Source of the DNA: JANQJA01 sp047947185
GTDB lineage: Bacteria; Pseudomonadota; Gammaproteobacteria; Pseudomonadales; Azotimanducaceae
Direction: 5' to 3'
NCBI GenBank assembly: GCA_047947185.1
Contig: CP170502.1
Location: forward strand, 1,054,001-1,118,000
Length of the DNA: 64,000 nt
Numbering within the stretch: position 1 is the first letter of the stretch; each line of letters starts with the position of its first letter. The translations under genes were made by a program, and so were the position numbers. Under the pieces are notes generated by a model. It ran no database searches. It was not told the DNA's origin and saw nothing but the letters and a program-made list of their open reading frames with translations. Below, piece by piece: positions 35,914-45,661 of the stretch.

Positions 35914-38004
35914 ATGCCTAGGATCGCGATAGCCCTGCCCGTGATCATCAGTCTGCTGCTGACAACAGCCTGCGGGCAGATCGAACAAAGTGCCGACGCC
36001 ACGGAACACAGCGCCATGGCAAACCAGTCGATGGCAAGCATGAAAGCCGACGGCGACCACTCTGGCCACATGATGAATGCATCGATGGTTGGCACAGGCC
36101 CTATGGACGATGCCATCGTCGGCATGAAGGTTGATGACTTCCAACTCCTTGATGAAACTGGCAAGGCACACCGCCTGTATTACTATTCGGACGCGCCTGC
36201 GATTGTCATCATGACCCAGGGCAATGGCTGCCCCATCGTCAGGAATGCCATGCCGTTCCTGCGCGAAGTGAGGGACCAATACGCCGACAAGGGCGTCAGG
36301 TTTTTCCTCCTGAACTCAAACATCCAGGACAACCGCCAGTCCATCGCTGCTGAGTCGGCAGAATTTGGATTCGATATCCCCGTGCTGGATGACGAACTGC
36401 AACTGATTGGAGAATCGCTGAAGGTCACGCGGACGGCCGAAATTTTCGTAATCGACAACAAGTCAAAGCGCGTTGTCTATCACGGGCCCGTCGACGACCG
36501 GCTCACCTATGAGCGCCAGCGCGCCGAGGCCAAACATACCTACCTTGCAGACGCGCTGGACGCTGTTATCGCCGGCAAACCGGTGGAAGTGGCGCAGGTG
36601 AGTGCTCCCGGCTGTATCGTCAATTTCCCCGACCGCACCCGCAAGGACGAATTCGCCAGGATTTCCTATGCCGACGAGATTGTGCCGATTCTCGAATCCA
36701 AATGTGTGGAGTGTCACCAGCCTGGCGGCATTGGCCCCTGGGCCATGACCAGCTACGAGATGATCCTGGGATTTGCCCCGATGATTCGCGAGGTGCTGCG
36801 TACCGACCGAATGCCACCCTGGCACGCGGACCCGGCCATCGGTACATTCCTGCACGACCGCAGCCTGGAACCACAGGAAATCACAACCCTGGTTCGCTGG
36901 ATTGAAGCCGGCGCACCCCGGGGTGTGGGACCAGACCCGCTGAACAGGGAACGCAAACCCCCGGAAGACTGGCCATTGGGTACACCCGACCTGGTGCTGG
37001 AACTGCCAGCATTTGACGTCCCTGCAACCGGCATCGTTGACTACCAGCGCCCGGCGATACCCAATCCACTTACCGAGGGAAAGTGGCTCAGGGCATCAAC
37101 GGTCAAGGTTGGCTCGCGGGAGACAGTACACCACCTGCTTAGCGGACACATGAAGGAAATGCCTGAAAACGGACGCAGCAACGAGACCCGCTGGGGCCCG
37201 TCCGTTGGTGGCTATGCCGTTGGCGCCGAATCAAACATCATGCGGGAGGGTATCGGCTCCTTTATCCCGGCCGGTGGCGCCATCGGCTTCCAGATGCACT
37301 ATACACCCTACGGCAAGGCGGTCACGGATCGCACAAAGGTTGGGCTGTACTTTTATGATGAGCCACCCGAACTCATGATTCGCAACGCAACCATTATTGA
37401 TTTTACGATTGAGATACCACCGGAAACGGCGCGCCATGAAGAAGTTGCCTATCTCGATTTTCCCAGGGACGCGTTGCTCTACTTTGCGTTTCCTCATGCC
37501 CACTATCGCGGCCAGTCTTCCACACTCGCCATCCGCTATCCGGATGGCCGGGAGCAAATGGTGCTGTCGCTGCCACGCTATGACTTCAACTGGCAACGGG
37601 CCTACGAGTTTGAGGAGCCCATTGACATACCGGCGGGCTCCAAGCTGATTGCCCGTTACGAGTACGACAACACGGCGCAGAATGCGGCTAACCCTGATCC
37701 TTCCTTGACCATTACCTGGGGTGAGCAGTCCCACGAAGAAATGTTGTTCACCGCGGTGAGCTATCGCTGGAAAGATGAAACCAGTACCGACACCAGGGAA
37801 CAATACGAGCGCATGCTGGACGCTGGCCGAATGTTCGGCATGATGGATGACAATATTGATGACGTGCTGCAGAAAGCGGAATTGAAGGGTCGCGCGGGAC
37901 AGCGGCTGGCAAACAATTTTGAGCGCCTTGATGTGAACGGTGACGGCGGGCTCTCAAGGCAGGAGTATGCTGCCGTTTTTGCTGCCAGGCGCCAGGGCGA
38001 CTAG
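35914..38004 (+). CDS. Redoxin - cytochrome c - copper monooxygenase-like - EF-hand lipoprotein
   Basis: The start is ATG 35914, after a GGGGGAG ribosome site; an ORF from 35863 lacks one. The 696-residue protein has lipobox TTAC (Cys20). A redoxin fold covers about 68-225, with Cys106 in NGCPIVRN. A cytochrome c heme site CVECH (264-268) follows, with RMPPWHADP as a possible distal ligand region. A beta domain with HHLLSGH, QMHYTPYG and FPHAHYRGQ resembles the copper type II ascorbate-dependent monooxygenase C-terminal fold. A single EF-hand DVNGDGGLSRQEY closes the protein. It probably does redox chemistry at the periplasmic membrane face. Confidence 0.8.
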   Translation: MPRIAIALPVIISLLLTTACGQIEQSADATEHSAMANQSMASMKADGDHSGHMMNASMVGTGPMDDAIVGMKVDDFQLLDETGKAHRLYYYSDAPAIVIMTQGNGCPIVRNAMPFLREVRDQYADKGVRFFLLNSNIQDNRQSIAAESAEFGFDIPVLDDELQLIGESLKVTRTAEIFVIDNKSKRVVYHGPVDDRLTYERQRAEAKHTYLADALDAVIAGKPVEVAQVSAPGCIVNFPDRTRKDEFARISYADEIVPILESKCVECHQPGGIGPWAMTSYEMILGFAPMIREVLRTDRMPPWHADPAIGTFLHDRSLEPQEITTLVRWIEAGAPRGVGPDPLNRERKPPEDWPLGTPDLVLELPAFDVPATGIVDYQRPAIPNPLTEGKWLRASTVKVGSRETVHHLLSGHMKEMPENGRSNETRWGPSVGGYAVGAESNIMREGIGSFIPAGGAIGFQMHYTPYGKAVTDRTKVGLYFYDEPPELMIRNATIIDFTIEIPPETARHEEVAYLDFPRDALLYFAFPHAHYRGQSSTLAIRYPDGREQMVLSLPRYDFNWQRAYEFEEPIDIPAGSKLIARYEYDNTAQNAANPDPSLTITWGEQSHEEMLFTAVSYRWKDETSTDTREQYERMLDAGRMFGMMDDNIDDVLQKAELKGRAGQRLANNFERLDVNGDGGLSRQEYAAVFAARRQGD

Positions 38005-38024
38005 CACTCGGCAAGACCAGTAAG

Positions 38025-38052
38025 AAAGGGTCGCAATTGCGACCCTTTTTTT
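38025..38052. terminator. Bidirectional rho-independent terminator
   Basis: AAAGGGTCGC and GCGACCCTTT form a perfect 10-bp stem around AATT, followed by a T-run on the plus strand and an A/T symmetry on the other. It lies between the convergent redoxin-fusion gene (stop 38004) and VOC gene (stop 38062), and probably serves both. Confidence 0.9.
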
Positions 38053-38061
38053 ATCACGCAC

Positions 38062-38448
38062 TCATTCCGGCTGCCAACCAAGGCAGTAAACCACCAGTTT
38101 GTTGCCATCCAGGTCGCGGAAATACCCCCCGTAAAATCCCATACTCGAGCCACGATCCTGCGGATGCCCCTCATCCGTGGCGCCCAGCGCCAGCGCCCGA
38201 CGGTAAACTCGTTCAACAGTCTCGCCGTCGCGCACGTTCAATGCCACCATGACGCCGTTACCCACCGATGCCGACTGGCCATCATAGGGCGTAATCACCG
38301 AAAACATCGGTCCGTCACCCGGCTTCCCCCAGCCCAGCATCCTGGGATCTGTCATGTGGCGTTCAGCGCCCAGTTCCGCAAGCAACTCGTCATAAAAACG
38401 ACCCGCTCTCATCAGGTCGTTTGTACCCAGCGTGATATAACCAATCAT
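38062..38448 (-). CDS. VOC (glyoxalase/bleomycin resistance-like) protein
   Basis: The 128-residue protein starts at ATG 38448 after a GGAG site; a longer ORF to 38520 overlaps the HDOD leader and lacks a better signal. It reads MIGYITLGTNDLMRAGRFYD at the start and YFRDLDGNKLVVYC at the end, the paired beta-alpha-beta modules of the VOC superfamily. The likely metal Glu/His positions are not all evident, so the activity is unknown. Confidence 0.8.
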   Translation of the reverse strand: MIGYITLGTNDLMRAGRFYDELLAELGAERHMTDPRMLGWGKPGDGPMFSVITPYDGQSASVGNGVMVALNVRDGETVERVYRRALALGATDEGHPQDRGSSMGFYGGYFRDLDGNKLVVYCLGWQPE

Positions 38449-38567
38449 ACACTTCTCCGTCCGGCGACTGCGCCCGGGCGACACAGTAACAAAGCGGCGA
38501 ATCATTGCCAAAGCTTGCACTCACCCCCTACACTGGTGCCTGGCACGGATGCCAGATTGGGGGCCAC

Positions 38568-39641
38568 ATGAGTAATCTGCTGGATCACATCAAATCCTGG
38601 TTCGGAATTTCGCAGGATGCGCGTCCTGAGGGTGGTGCCGCCCCCCATGCCAGCCTCTCACCTGACGCACCAGCTGAGCTTTTGCCCGATGACACCGCCA
38701 GAAAGGGGAGATTACCTGATTCAGACCTGGTGACACCGCAGGAAGCAAAATACCTCCATGAGCTTTTCCTGGGCAGTGCACTTGGACTGGACCTGCAGTT
38801 GTTGCCAGGCCCGGACCGGGCGGCCAGCGCATTGATCCGCCAGCAACTGAAAGGGCTGGCAACGCCCGAGGGACGTCGCAGGGCGGTGCCACGATTGCCA
38901 GCAGTTGTGCCACTTTTCCTGCGCAGCCTGAGGGACCCCAATTCTTCTGCCACAGACTTTGTCGAAATCATCTCCCGCGACCCGGTATTGACCACCAACG
39001 TGCTTCGACTGGTCAACAGCGCCTTCTATAATCCGTCAGGGCGTGACATCGACAGCATCCATCGTGCGGTTGTGGTGCTGGGGCTTGACGGCCTGCGTTT
39101 TGCCGTTTCCAGCGCAGTCATGCACCCGATACTTGAGACCGCCAATAGTGATTTTGCGGCCTTTGGACCCGCACTCTGGCAACACTCCCAGGACTGCGCC
39201 CTGATTTGCCAGGTGCTCGCACCACGGGCAGGCGCCCAGGCATTTGAAGCCTATCTGACCGGCATGGTGCACGAGGTCGGTACGGTAACTCTCTTCAATC
39301 AATTGTCAGGTGCATGTCGCGCGGCCGGTCTGCCTGCCGCAGATTGCCTTGTACATGCTTTTCAGGTTCACGGGAATACGCTGTGTGCTGAGATTGTCAA
39401 AGACTGGCAGATGCCGACAAACATTATCAACGCGGTGACAGACCAGGCCACATCACCGCCAGCAGCCAGCACGCTGGGCGGGTTGCTCGAGCGCGCCAAC
39501 CAGCTAGCTGAGGCTTACTTCCTGCGCAGCAGGAACGAAACACAGACCCTGCCGGGCACCTTTTTTGCCAGCGAGGAAGCCATGAATTTTTTTGAGCGTA
39601 TCAGCGCCATGCGGGCCAAAATCAGCGCCGCCTCAGGTTGA
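38568..39641 (+). CDS. HDOD domain signalling protein
   Basis: The start MSNLLDHIKSW at 38568 follows a GGGGG-type site; an upstream start at 38505 is unlikely. The 357-residue protein has a variable N-terminal part (about 1-100). The HDOD domain (about 115-310) contains RDPVLTTNVLRLVNSAFYNP and SIHRAVVVLGLDGLRF, and then LTGMVHEVGTVTLF where an HD phosphohydrolase would have its HD pair. HDOD proteins lack hydrolase activity and act in signalling or regulation. It converges on rlmKL with a 9-nt overlap of stops. Confidence 0.85.
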   Translation: MSNLLDHIKSWFGISQDARPEGGAAPHASLSPDAPAELLPDDTARKGRLPDSDLVTPQEAKYLHELFLGSALGLDLQLLPGPDRAASALIRQQLKGLATPEGRRRAVPRLPAVVPLFLRSLRDPNSSATDFVEIISRDPVLTTNVLRLVNSAFYNPSGRDIDSIHRAVVVLGLDGLRFAVSSAVMHPILETANSDFAAFGPALWQHSQDCALICQVLAPRAGAQAFEAYLTGMVHEVGTVTLFNQLSGACRAAGLPAADCLVHAFQVHGNTLCAEIVKDWQMPTNIINAVTDQATSPPAASTLGGLLERANQLAEAYFLRSRNETQTLPGTFFASEEAMNFFERISAMRAKISAASG

Positions 39642-41795
39642 TGCCGTGATCAACCAGCAGCGGTGAATGTTCTGGCGCCGCTGGAAATCCGGGGGAATGG
39701 TCTGTTTTGTCATGTCACGCACGGCAAACTGTTCCGACACACGTGTCGACAGGCTGAATGTTCGCAGATTCGTCGAAAAGTAAAGTTTGCCGCCGGGATT
39801 CAACAGCCGCATGGCCCCTTCAATCAGGTTGCCGTGATCACGCTGTACATCAAGCGCCGAATCCATGCGTTTCGAATTCGAGAAGGTAGGTGGATCCAGC
39901 ATGATAATGTCATAACTCAGGTCGCGTTGTGATTCCAGCCATCCTATGCAGTCTGCCTGGATGAACGCGTGATTCGGGCCGGTAAAACCGTTCTGCGCCA
40001 TGTTATGTCGCCCCCAGTCGAGATAGGTTCGGCTCATGTCAACGCTGGTCGTCCGCAGCGCACCTCCCGCGGCAGCCTGCACGGTCGCGGTACAGGTATA
40101 GGCAAACAGGTTCAAAAAACTCTTGTCTTTCGCTTCCCTGTATAGACGCAGCCGCAAGGGCCTGTGATCGAGGAAGAGACCGGTATCCAGATAGTCCTCG
40201 AAGTTCACACGTAACTGACAGGCACCTTCCCTCACGACATGGAAACGCTCCTCTGTACCCAGTTTGCGGTACTGGCTCTCGCCGCGCTGTCTTGACCTGA
40301 CTTTCAGGATAAGGTGGTTTTCATCAACCTGCAGATGCGAACGCACAATCGTGAGCATTTCCTGCAGCCGCCATTTGCTTTTGGCCGGGTCAATTTCCCG
40401 TGGTGCTTCATATTCCTGGACAACAACAAAAAGCGTTTCTTCCACATGGTAGAGGTCTATCGCCGCAGCATAGTCGGGGAGATCAGCGTCGTAGGCACGG
40501 TAACAGGATACCTGCTCCCGCTCCGTCCATTTACGCAACTGCCGCAGGTTCTTTTCCAGGCGATTGCCAAACATCTGAGCCTGGGGAGACAACTCCTCAG
40601 GCGCCAACACTGCCGGTAATCGGCCCTCACGAAAGAAGGTGGAAGGGTCAATATCAAAGTGAATGAGCTTGCAGGCAATTGCACCGTTATACAGTGTGTG
40701 CAATCTTGTTGCGCGCAGGCCCAGTTCCTTGCCAAGGGACTGATCTTCCGTGAACACCGCCGCCTTCCAGCCGCGCAGGTTGTGCTTCATCACGTCACCC
40801 AACGCCTGGTAAAGCAGGGGCAGTTCTCCCGCCTCTCCAATTCTCTTGCCATAGGGGGGGTTGGTAACCATCAGTCCCGCTGCAGGAAAGTCATGGCGAA
40901 AATCTTGAATATCCTGGTATGCAAAACTGATGTTGTCTTCCAGACCAAGCCGGGACGCGTTTTGACGGGCCTGGTCCAGCACCCGTCGGTCGCTGTCAAA
41001 TCCAAGAATGGGCGGCAGGGATTCAATGCCTTTCTCCCGCCGATAAACAGCCTCCCCGGTAAGACGCTCCCAGACTGCAGGGTTATGCTGCTTCCAGCGG
41101 AGAAACCCGTAGTGCCGCCGGTAGAGTCCTGGCGCCATATCAGCCGCCAGCATCGCAGCCTCCAGCGGCAATGTGCCGGACCCGCACATCAGATCAACAA
41201 ACGCGCCCCCTTTGGCTGCAATCTCCGGCCAGCCTGCTCGAATCAATATCGCCGCCGCCAGGTTTTCCTTCAGTGGCGCAGCGCCGGTACCGAGCCGATA
41301 ACCGCGCTGGTGCAGACTTGAACCGGACAGATCAAGGTAGATGTCTGCAGTATCGCGCAACAGGTAACAGTTAATCCTGATATTCGGGTTGGTGGTATCG
41401 ACCGATGGCCGCTCGCCCTGTGTGGCCATAAACGAGTCTACGATGGCGTCTTTTATCCTGAGCGCGGCATAGTGGCTATGGGTGACCTCGGAGCCACTGA
41501 CGTTCGCATCAACTGCCAGGGTTTCAGCGGGTGACAGGTGCGCTTCCCAGTTAATCCGGCGTACCCCCTCGTAGAGTGCATCCGCTGAATCTGCCGGAAA
41601 CCTGGCAAGAGGCAACAATACCCGGTTGGCAAGCCTTGACCAGAGACATACCCTGTATGCGGCCTCAATGTCTCCCGCAAACTCGACCCCCGCACGCATT
41701 TCCCTGACGTCAGCGGCGCCCATGGCCCTGATCTCTGCAGCAAGCAGATCAGCCATACCCCGCGGGGCAATCGCGATAAAAGTGGTCGTTTTCAT
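39633..41795 (-). CDS. rlmL: Bifunctional 23S rRNA methyltransferase RlmKL
   Basis: The 720-residue protein, starting at MKTTTFIAIAPRG (41795), methylates 23S rRNA at G2445 (N2) and G2069 (N7). Its parts are a THUMP domain, an RlmL methyltransferase with FVDLMCGSGTLPLEAA (SAM site) and TNPPYGKR (catalytic NPPY), and a C-terminal RlmK methyltransferase with SFLNLFAYTCTATVQAA and IIMLDPPTFSNSKRMD. This fused form is typical of gammaproteobacteria. An upstream in-frame start at 41813 adds six residues. Confidence 0.95.
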   Translation of the reverse strand: MKTTTFIAIAPRGMADLLAAEIRAMGAADVREMRAGVEFAGDIEAAYRVCLWSRLANRVLLPLARFPADSADALYEGVRRINWEAHLSPAETLAVDANVSGSEVTHSHYAALRIKDAIVDSFMATQGERPSVDTTNPNIRINCYLLRDTADIYLDLSGSSLHQRGYRLGTGAAPLKENLAAAILIRAGWPEIAAKGGAFVDLMCGSGTLPLEAAMLAADMAPGLYRRHYGFLRWKQHNPAVWERLTGEAVYRREKGIESLPPILGFDSDRRVLDQARQNASRLGLEDNISFAYQDIQDFRHDFPAAGLMVTNPPYGKRIGEAGELPLLYQALGDVMKHNLRGWKAAVFTEDQSLGKELGLRATRLHTLYNGAIACKLIHFDIDPSTFFREGRLPAVLAPEELSPQAQMFGNRLEKNLRQLRKWTEREQVSCYRAYDADLPDYAAAIDLYHVEETLFVVVQEYEAPREIDPAKSKWRLQEMLTIVRSHLQVDENHLILKVRSRQRGESQYRKLGTEERFHVVREGACQLRVNFEDYLDTGLFLDHRPLRLRLYREAKDKSFLNLFAYTCTATVQAAAGGALRTTSVDMSRTYLDWGRHNMAQNGFTGPNHAFIQADCIGWLESQRDLSYDIIMLDPPTFSNSKRMDSALDVQRDHGNLIEGAMRLLNPGGKLYFSTNLRTFSLSTRVSEQFAVRDMTKQTIPPDFQRRQNIHRCWLITAST

Positions 41796-41834
41796 GGGCC
41801 GCAAGTCTAACACGCGGGCCGACCCCGTCGACCT

Positions 41835-42012
41835 GACCGGAGGCGACAGCGCAGCTGTCGTCTCGACCGAAGGCGACAGCGCAGCTGTCGTCTCGACCGG
41901 AGGCGACAGCGCAGCTGTCGTCTCGACCGAAGTGGAGAGACCTCAAGACCGCAGCGGAGAGACCTCTAGACTATAGTGGAGAGACCTCAAGGCCGCAGCG
42001 GAGAGACCTCAA
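41835..42012. repeat. Compound intergenic repeat: 3 x 30 bp and 4 x 22 bp
   Basis: Three nearly identical 30-bp units (41835-41864, 41865-41894, 41895-41924) each contain the palindrome GACAGCGCAGCTGTC. They run directly into four 22-bp units (41925-41946, 41947-41968, 41969-41990, 41991-42012) sharing a GGAGAGACCTC core. The second and fourth 22-bp units differ from the first and third in a GCAGC/ATAGT type exchange, preserving stem potential. It fills the gap between rlmKL and the hydroxyacid dehydrogenase. It resembles the REP-like intergenic repeats seen at gene ends in many bacteria. Confidence 0.85.
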
Positions 42013-42017
42013 ACGGG

Positions 42018-42935
42018 TCAATAGCCCTGTTCGAGGTTGATCTGGTGAAGGAGCGATTCACCCGCGAGGTAGCGTACAAGGTTTGTCCTGAAAATTGCCG
42101 CTACATCCCGGGGACGGCTCATCGCGGCCACGTGCGGCGTTACTGTAACCTTCTCCATCGACCAGTATGGATGTCCGGGTGGCAGGGGCTCGGTTTCAAA
42201 AACATCAAGCACGGCCTTGCGCAACGCCTGGCGCTGCATGGCAGCGATAAGTGCCGAATCGTCCAGCGTTGCTCCCCGACCAACGTTGATGAGCATTGCC
42301 CTATCTGGCAGGGCTGCAAGCACACTGGCATCAACCAGGTGTCGCGTCGCGGGCGTATCCGGCAGGGTAAGGACCAGGTAGTCAACTTCGTTCATGGCCT
42401 CTCGCAGGCTGCCTGAAGCAAATACTTCGTCAAAAGCAGCCACTTCCCGTCCGCTTCTTGAAATGCCGCGGGTAAGCATACCAAAATGCCTGGCGACACC
42501 AGCGACATGAACACCAATGGAACCCGTTCCCACAATTGCCATTCGCTTTCCATGTATAGTCCCGGGCCAGACAGGTTGCCACCGACCCGTCGCCTGACTC
42601 CTGGCAAAATCCCCAAGCCGCCCCGCATCAGCCAATATATGGGCAAACACGTATTCTGCGATCAGGGGACCAAATATCCCTTTTAGTCCCGTTACCAGCA
42701 CTCCGCGTTCGCGCGCAATCCTGACGAGGGGCGTGACGCCAGCCCAGGTTGACTGAATCCAGTTTGTTTCCAACCCGCGCGCCAGATAGTCAGCCGCAAA
42801 ATCAGGTTGGGCCAGCAGGATGTCCGCAGATTCTGCTACCGCCGCGGGATCACTGGCAAAAGTGACGGATGCGTCCGTTCCGGCAAGCAGCGGTTCATAG
42901 TGCTCAGCGAATTCGTCGAGAACCAGTATTTTCAC
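42018..42935 (-). CDS. D-2-hydroxyacid dehydrogenase (GhrA-like)
   Basis: The 305-residue NAD(P)-dependent enzyme has the Rossmann motif AIVGTGSIGVHVAGVARHFG, the signature NVGRGATLDDSALIAAM and the catalytic His in VTVTPHVAAMSRP, with Arg and Glu (DVFETEPLP) in expected places. The family reduces 2-ketoacids such as glyoxylate or hydroxypyruvate. It is the last gene of the TetR-VOC-BVMO-thioredoxin run and may share its transcript. The substrate is not defined by sequence. Confidence 0.88.
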   Translation of the reverse strand: MKILVLDEFAEHYEPLLAGTDASVTFASDPAAVAESADILLAQPDFAADYLARGLETNWIQSTWAGVTPLVRIARERGVLVTGLKGIFGPLIAEYVFAHILADAGRLGDFARSQATGRWQPVWPGTIHGKRMAIVGTGSIGVHVAGVARHFGMLTRGISRSGREVAAFDEVFASGSLREAMNEVDYLVLTLPDTPATRHLVDASVLAALPDRAMLINVGRGATLDDSALIAAMQRQALRKAVLDVFETEPLPPGHPYWSMEKVTVTPHVAAMSRPRDVAAIFRTNLVRYLAGESLLHQINLEQGY

Positions 42936-43011
42936 GGTGCAATCAAAACGGCAGCTGTCCGCAACGCCGACTGGCCATTGGCTTCCACCGTAAAGTCTGC
43001 CGACGTCGTCA

Positions 43012-43566
43012 CTAGATTTCCGCCGATATCCAGTGGTTCAAAAATGAGAGGCCCGACTTGTCATTTGCTTCCCCACAGAGATCCGCGGCGATAATCTCCC
43101 CGTCCGGCCCATAAATCTCCACATGAGGTGTACCGCAGGTTCGAAAACTTACCCTCTCACCATCAATCTGCACATGATTACTCCGATACAGCGCCATGCG
43201 CCGGACATGGTCATCAATTTCCGCCTGGGAGGAGAACGAAAAACTGGCTGACTCTGGGAAACGTACCCTGCGGATAACAAGGTCAGGGCGCTCATCGAGA
43301 AAAGCCGGGAACTTTGCTTCCAGCACCCTGCAGATGCCACAGCTGTCGATGTACCCCTCAACAACCGTGTAATGCCCCGCAACAACAAGCGACGACGTTG
43401 GCTTGCTTTGTTCGAAAAGGTCCATGAATTCAGTGGTTGTCACTCGCTCGATACCAGCCCCCACGACAGCTGCCGGGGGAGGCATCTCTACCGCTGTACT
43501 TTTTGTCATGAACTGCCAGGCGAGGAACAACACAAAGGCACCTGCAAGCATTTTCATCACGGTCAA
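43012..43566 (-). CDS. Membrane-anchored thioredoxin-fold protein
   Basis: The 184-residue protein has an N-terminal TM anchor (MLAGAFVLFLAWQFM) and a thioredoxin-like domain with redox motif CGIC (in YIDSCGICRVLEAKFP) after a GHYTVVEGYI strand. A cis-Pro equivalent may be the RTCGTPHVEIYGPDG segment. The active site faces the periplasm. It follows the BVMO gene by 5 nt on the same strand, so co-transcription is likely, although the link between the two is unclear. Confidence 0.75.
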   Translation of the reverse strand: MTVMKMLAGAFVLFLAWQFMTKSTAVEMPPPAAVVGAGIERVTTTEFMDLFEQSKPTSSLVVAGHYTVVEGYIDSCGICRVLEAKFPAFLDERPDLVIRRVRFPESASFSFSSQAEIDDHVRRMALYRSNHVQIDGERVSFRTCGTPHVEIYGPDGEIIAADLCGEANDKSGLSFLNHWISAEI

Positions 43567-43571
43567 CCGGC

Positions 43572-45407
43572 CTACTCCAATGTCATACCGGCAAGGTCAC
43601 CGGCACTTCGCCAGGCTTCCAACAGCTTGTTGAAGGCGTTGATCCCGGGCGCGTAAGGTGCATTCTGCGAGTTGCTATTGGCGCTCTTGCCCTCGCGGTT
43701 ATAGTAACCGGGCGTGCACTCCTCCAGAAAAGCGGATGCCCCCGTACCCGCCAGACGTACAATTTCGTCGACCCACTCACCTTCGGCCTCCGCAGTCACT
43801 TCGACCACCTTTTTGCCGCGTTTGCCAACTTCATTGATGATGTAACTGACGTGCACCGCCTGGTCATCAAACATTGCGGTCATGTTGGGTGACAGGCCAT
43901 TCTGGTTAATGCCAATCGTAAACCAGTTGGGGAACCCATGGGCACTGAGCCCGTGAAGCGTACGAAAGCCCTCTGCCCAGTGATCGTAGAGCGAACGTCC
44001 GTCCCGACCGATGGTGTCAAAATCGACACGGCGATGCGCCGAAGTGGTAATTTCAAAGCCGGTAGCATAGATGATGCAATCCACCTCGTAAGCAACGCCA
44101 CCAGCAACCACGGCATTTTCGGTGATGCGCTCCACACCTTTACTGTCGCTGACATCAACCAGTTCAACATTGTTCCGGTTAAACGTATCCAGGTACTCAT
44201 CATTGAACGTGGGTCGTTTACAGAACTGTCGATACCAGGGTTTCAGCTTTTCTGCCGTGTCCTGTTTTGCAACTGTCTGTTCCACCCGGGCGCGTATCTC
44301 GTTCATTTTCTGGAAGTCGGCGATCTCGGAACGCAACATGATTTCTTCCATATCGAGCTGGCCCGCATCCGATTTACGATTCATGAGAGAGAGGCCAATT
44401 CGGCGCGCAATATCGGTCCAGCCGTCAGCAACCAGATCTTCACCCATGGACTGGCCTGCGAGGACAGCGGCAAAATTCTCGCGGCGCGCTCGCTGCCAGC
44501 CTTCCTGCAGCCCCTGGTACCAGTTGGGGTCAGTCGGCTTGTTACCGCGCAGATCAACTGACGACGGAGTGCGCTGAAACACGTAAAGCTGTTTGGCATA
44601 TCTACCGAGAAAAGGAACACACTGGATTGCCGTTGCGCCGGTGCCAATAATCGCAATCCGCTTGTCCGCCAGCCCGGTCAGCCCACCCGTGTGATCACCT
44701 CCGGTATATCGATAGTCCCAGCGCGAGGTATGGAAGGTATGACCCTTGAAGTCTTTTATGCCAGGGATCCCGGGTAACTTTGGCCGATTGGCCGGCCCCG
44801 TCGCCTGGATGACAAACCGGGCCATAATCCTGTCACCGCGCTGTGTCGTTACCTGCCAACGCTGCTCGTCTTCAATCCAGCGTACCTCGGTTACCCTGGT
44901 CTGGAAGATGGCGTTGTCATACAGGCCAAAATAGGCGCCAATACGCCGGGTATGCTCAAAGATTTCAGGAGCGTAAGAATATTTCTCCTTCGGCATGTAA
45001 CCGGTTTCCTCCAGCAGGGGCAGGTAGCAGTAGGATTCGATGTCGCACTGTGCACCGGGATATCGGTTCCAGTACCAGGTGCCACCAAAATCACCGCCCG
45101 CCTCAATAATGCGGAAGTCAGTGACACCGCGCTCCTTCAGACGTGCCGCGGCCATTAAGCCACTGAAACCAGAGCCGATGACTGCAACTTCAATCTCGAT
45201 ATTCAACGGTTCACGTTCGAAGCCCGGTTCTACATAGGGATCGTCATCGGCGTAATGGGCATAATCCGCTGCGGCTTCAAGATACTGCGCCTCACCGTCC
45301 TCGCGGATTCGCTTGTCGCGTTCGGCTCGATATTTTCTGCGAAGCTCCTCGGGATCAAAGTCCAGGTCGGGAAACAGGTTATGTAGTCTTTCTCGCTCGG
45401 TTGCCAA
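43572..45407 (-). CDS. Flavin-containing Baeyer-Villiger type monooxygenase
   Basis: I place the start at TTG 45407 because GGAGGAG lies 7 nt upstream; a GTG at 45509 would add 34 residues without a good site. The FAD motif VAVIGSGFSGLMAAARL and the NADPH motif IAIIGTGATAIQCVPFLGRY bracket FKGHTFHTSRWD, which fits the BVMO fingerprint FxGxxxHxxxW. NRYPGAQCDIES is also typical. It uses NADPH and O2 to turn a ketone into an ester or lactone. The upstream VOC and TetR genes suggest induction by a ketone or aromatic compound. Confidence 0.9.
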   Translation of the reverse strand: MATERERLHNLFPDLDFDPEELRRKYRAERDKRIREDGEAQYLEAAADYAHYADDDPYVEPGFEREPLNIEIEVAVIGSGFSGLMAAARLKERGVTDFRIIEAGGDFGGTWYWNRYPGAQCDIESYCYLPLLEETGYMPKEKYSYAPEIFEHTRRIGAYFGLYDNAIFQTRVTEVRWIEDEQRWQVTTQRGDRIMARFVIQATGPANRPKLPGIPGIKDFKGHTFHTSRWDYRYTGGDHTGGLTGLADKRIAIIGTGATAIQCVPFLGRYAKQLYVFQRTPSSVDLRGNKPTDPNWYQGLQEGWQRARRENFAAVLAGQSMGEDLVADGWTDIARRIGLSLMNRKSDAGQLDMEEIMLRSEIADFQKMNEIRARVEQTVAKQDTAEKLKPWYRQFCKRPTFNDEYLDTFNRNNVELVDVSDSKGVERITENAVVAGGVAYEVDCIIYATGFEITTSAHRRVDFDTIGRDGRSLYDHWAEGFRTLHGLSAHGFPNWFTIGINQNGLSPNMTAMFDDQAVHVSYIINEVGKRGKKVVEVTAEAEGEWVDEIVRLAGTGASAFLEECTPGYYNREGKSANSNSQNAPYAPGINAFNKLLEAWRSAGDLAGMTLE

Positions 45408-45661
45408 GGGCTTTCTCCTCCACACATTTGTAGTGTCAATCTGGACGCGGGACACTTTGGCAGCATATCGGCCAAGCTCCCGCCCGACAACCTCCCGCGA
45501 AATGGACACACACGGTTTTGTGCCTCACATCACCTAAGCCATCGCTGGCATCACCGGCGGTCGATGACCTACGCCAAAATGAGCCGGCCCGTCGTGTGTG
45601 GCAATAACCGTGATTACAAAAACCGAGATTTCAGACGCTCTGCCAGCAATTGGGCAGAAGA

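Noticed and set aside
41749..41946. 65-codon minus-strand ORF with a repeated RDDSCAVA peptide
   Set aside because: It is only the translation of the 30-bp intergenic repeats plus the 5' end of rlmKL in another frame.
41835..42012. Possible CRISPR array
   Set aside because: Units abut directly without unique spacers and no cas gene is nearby.
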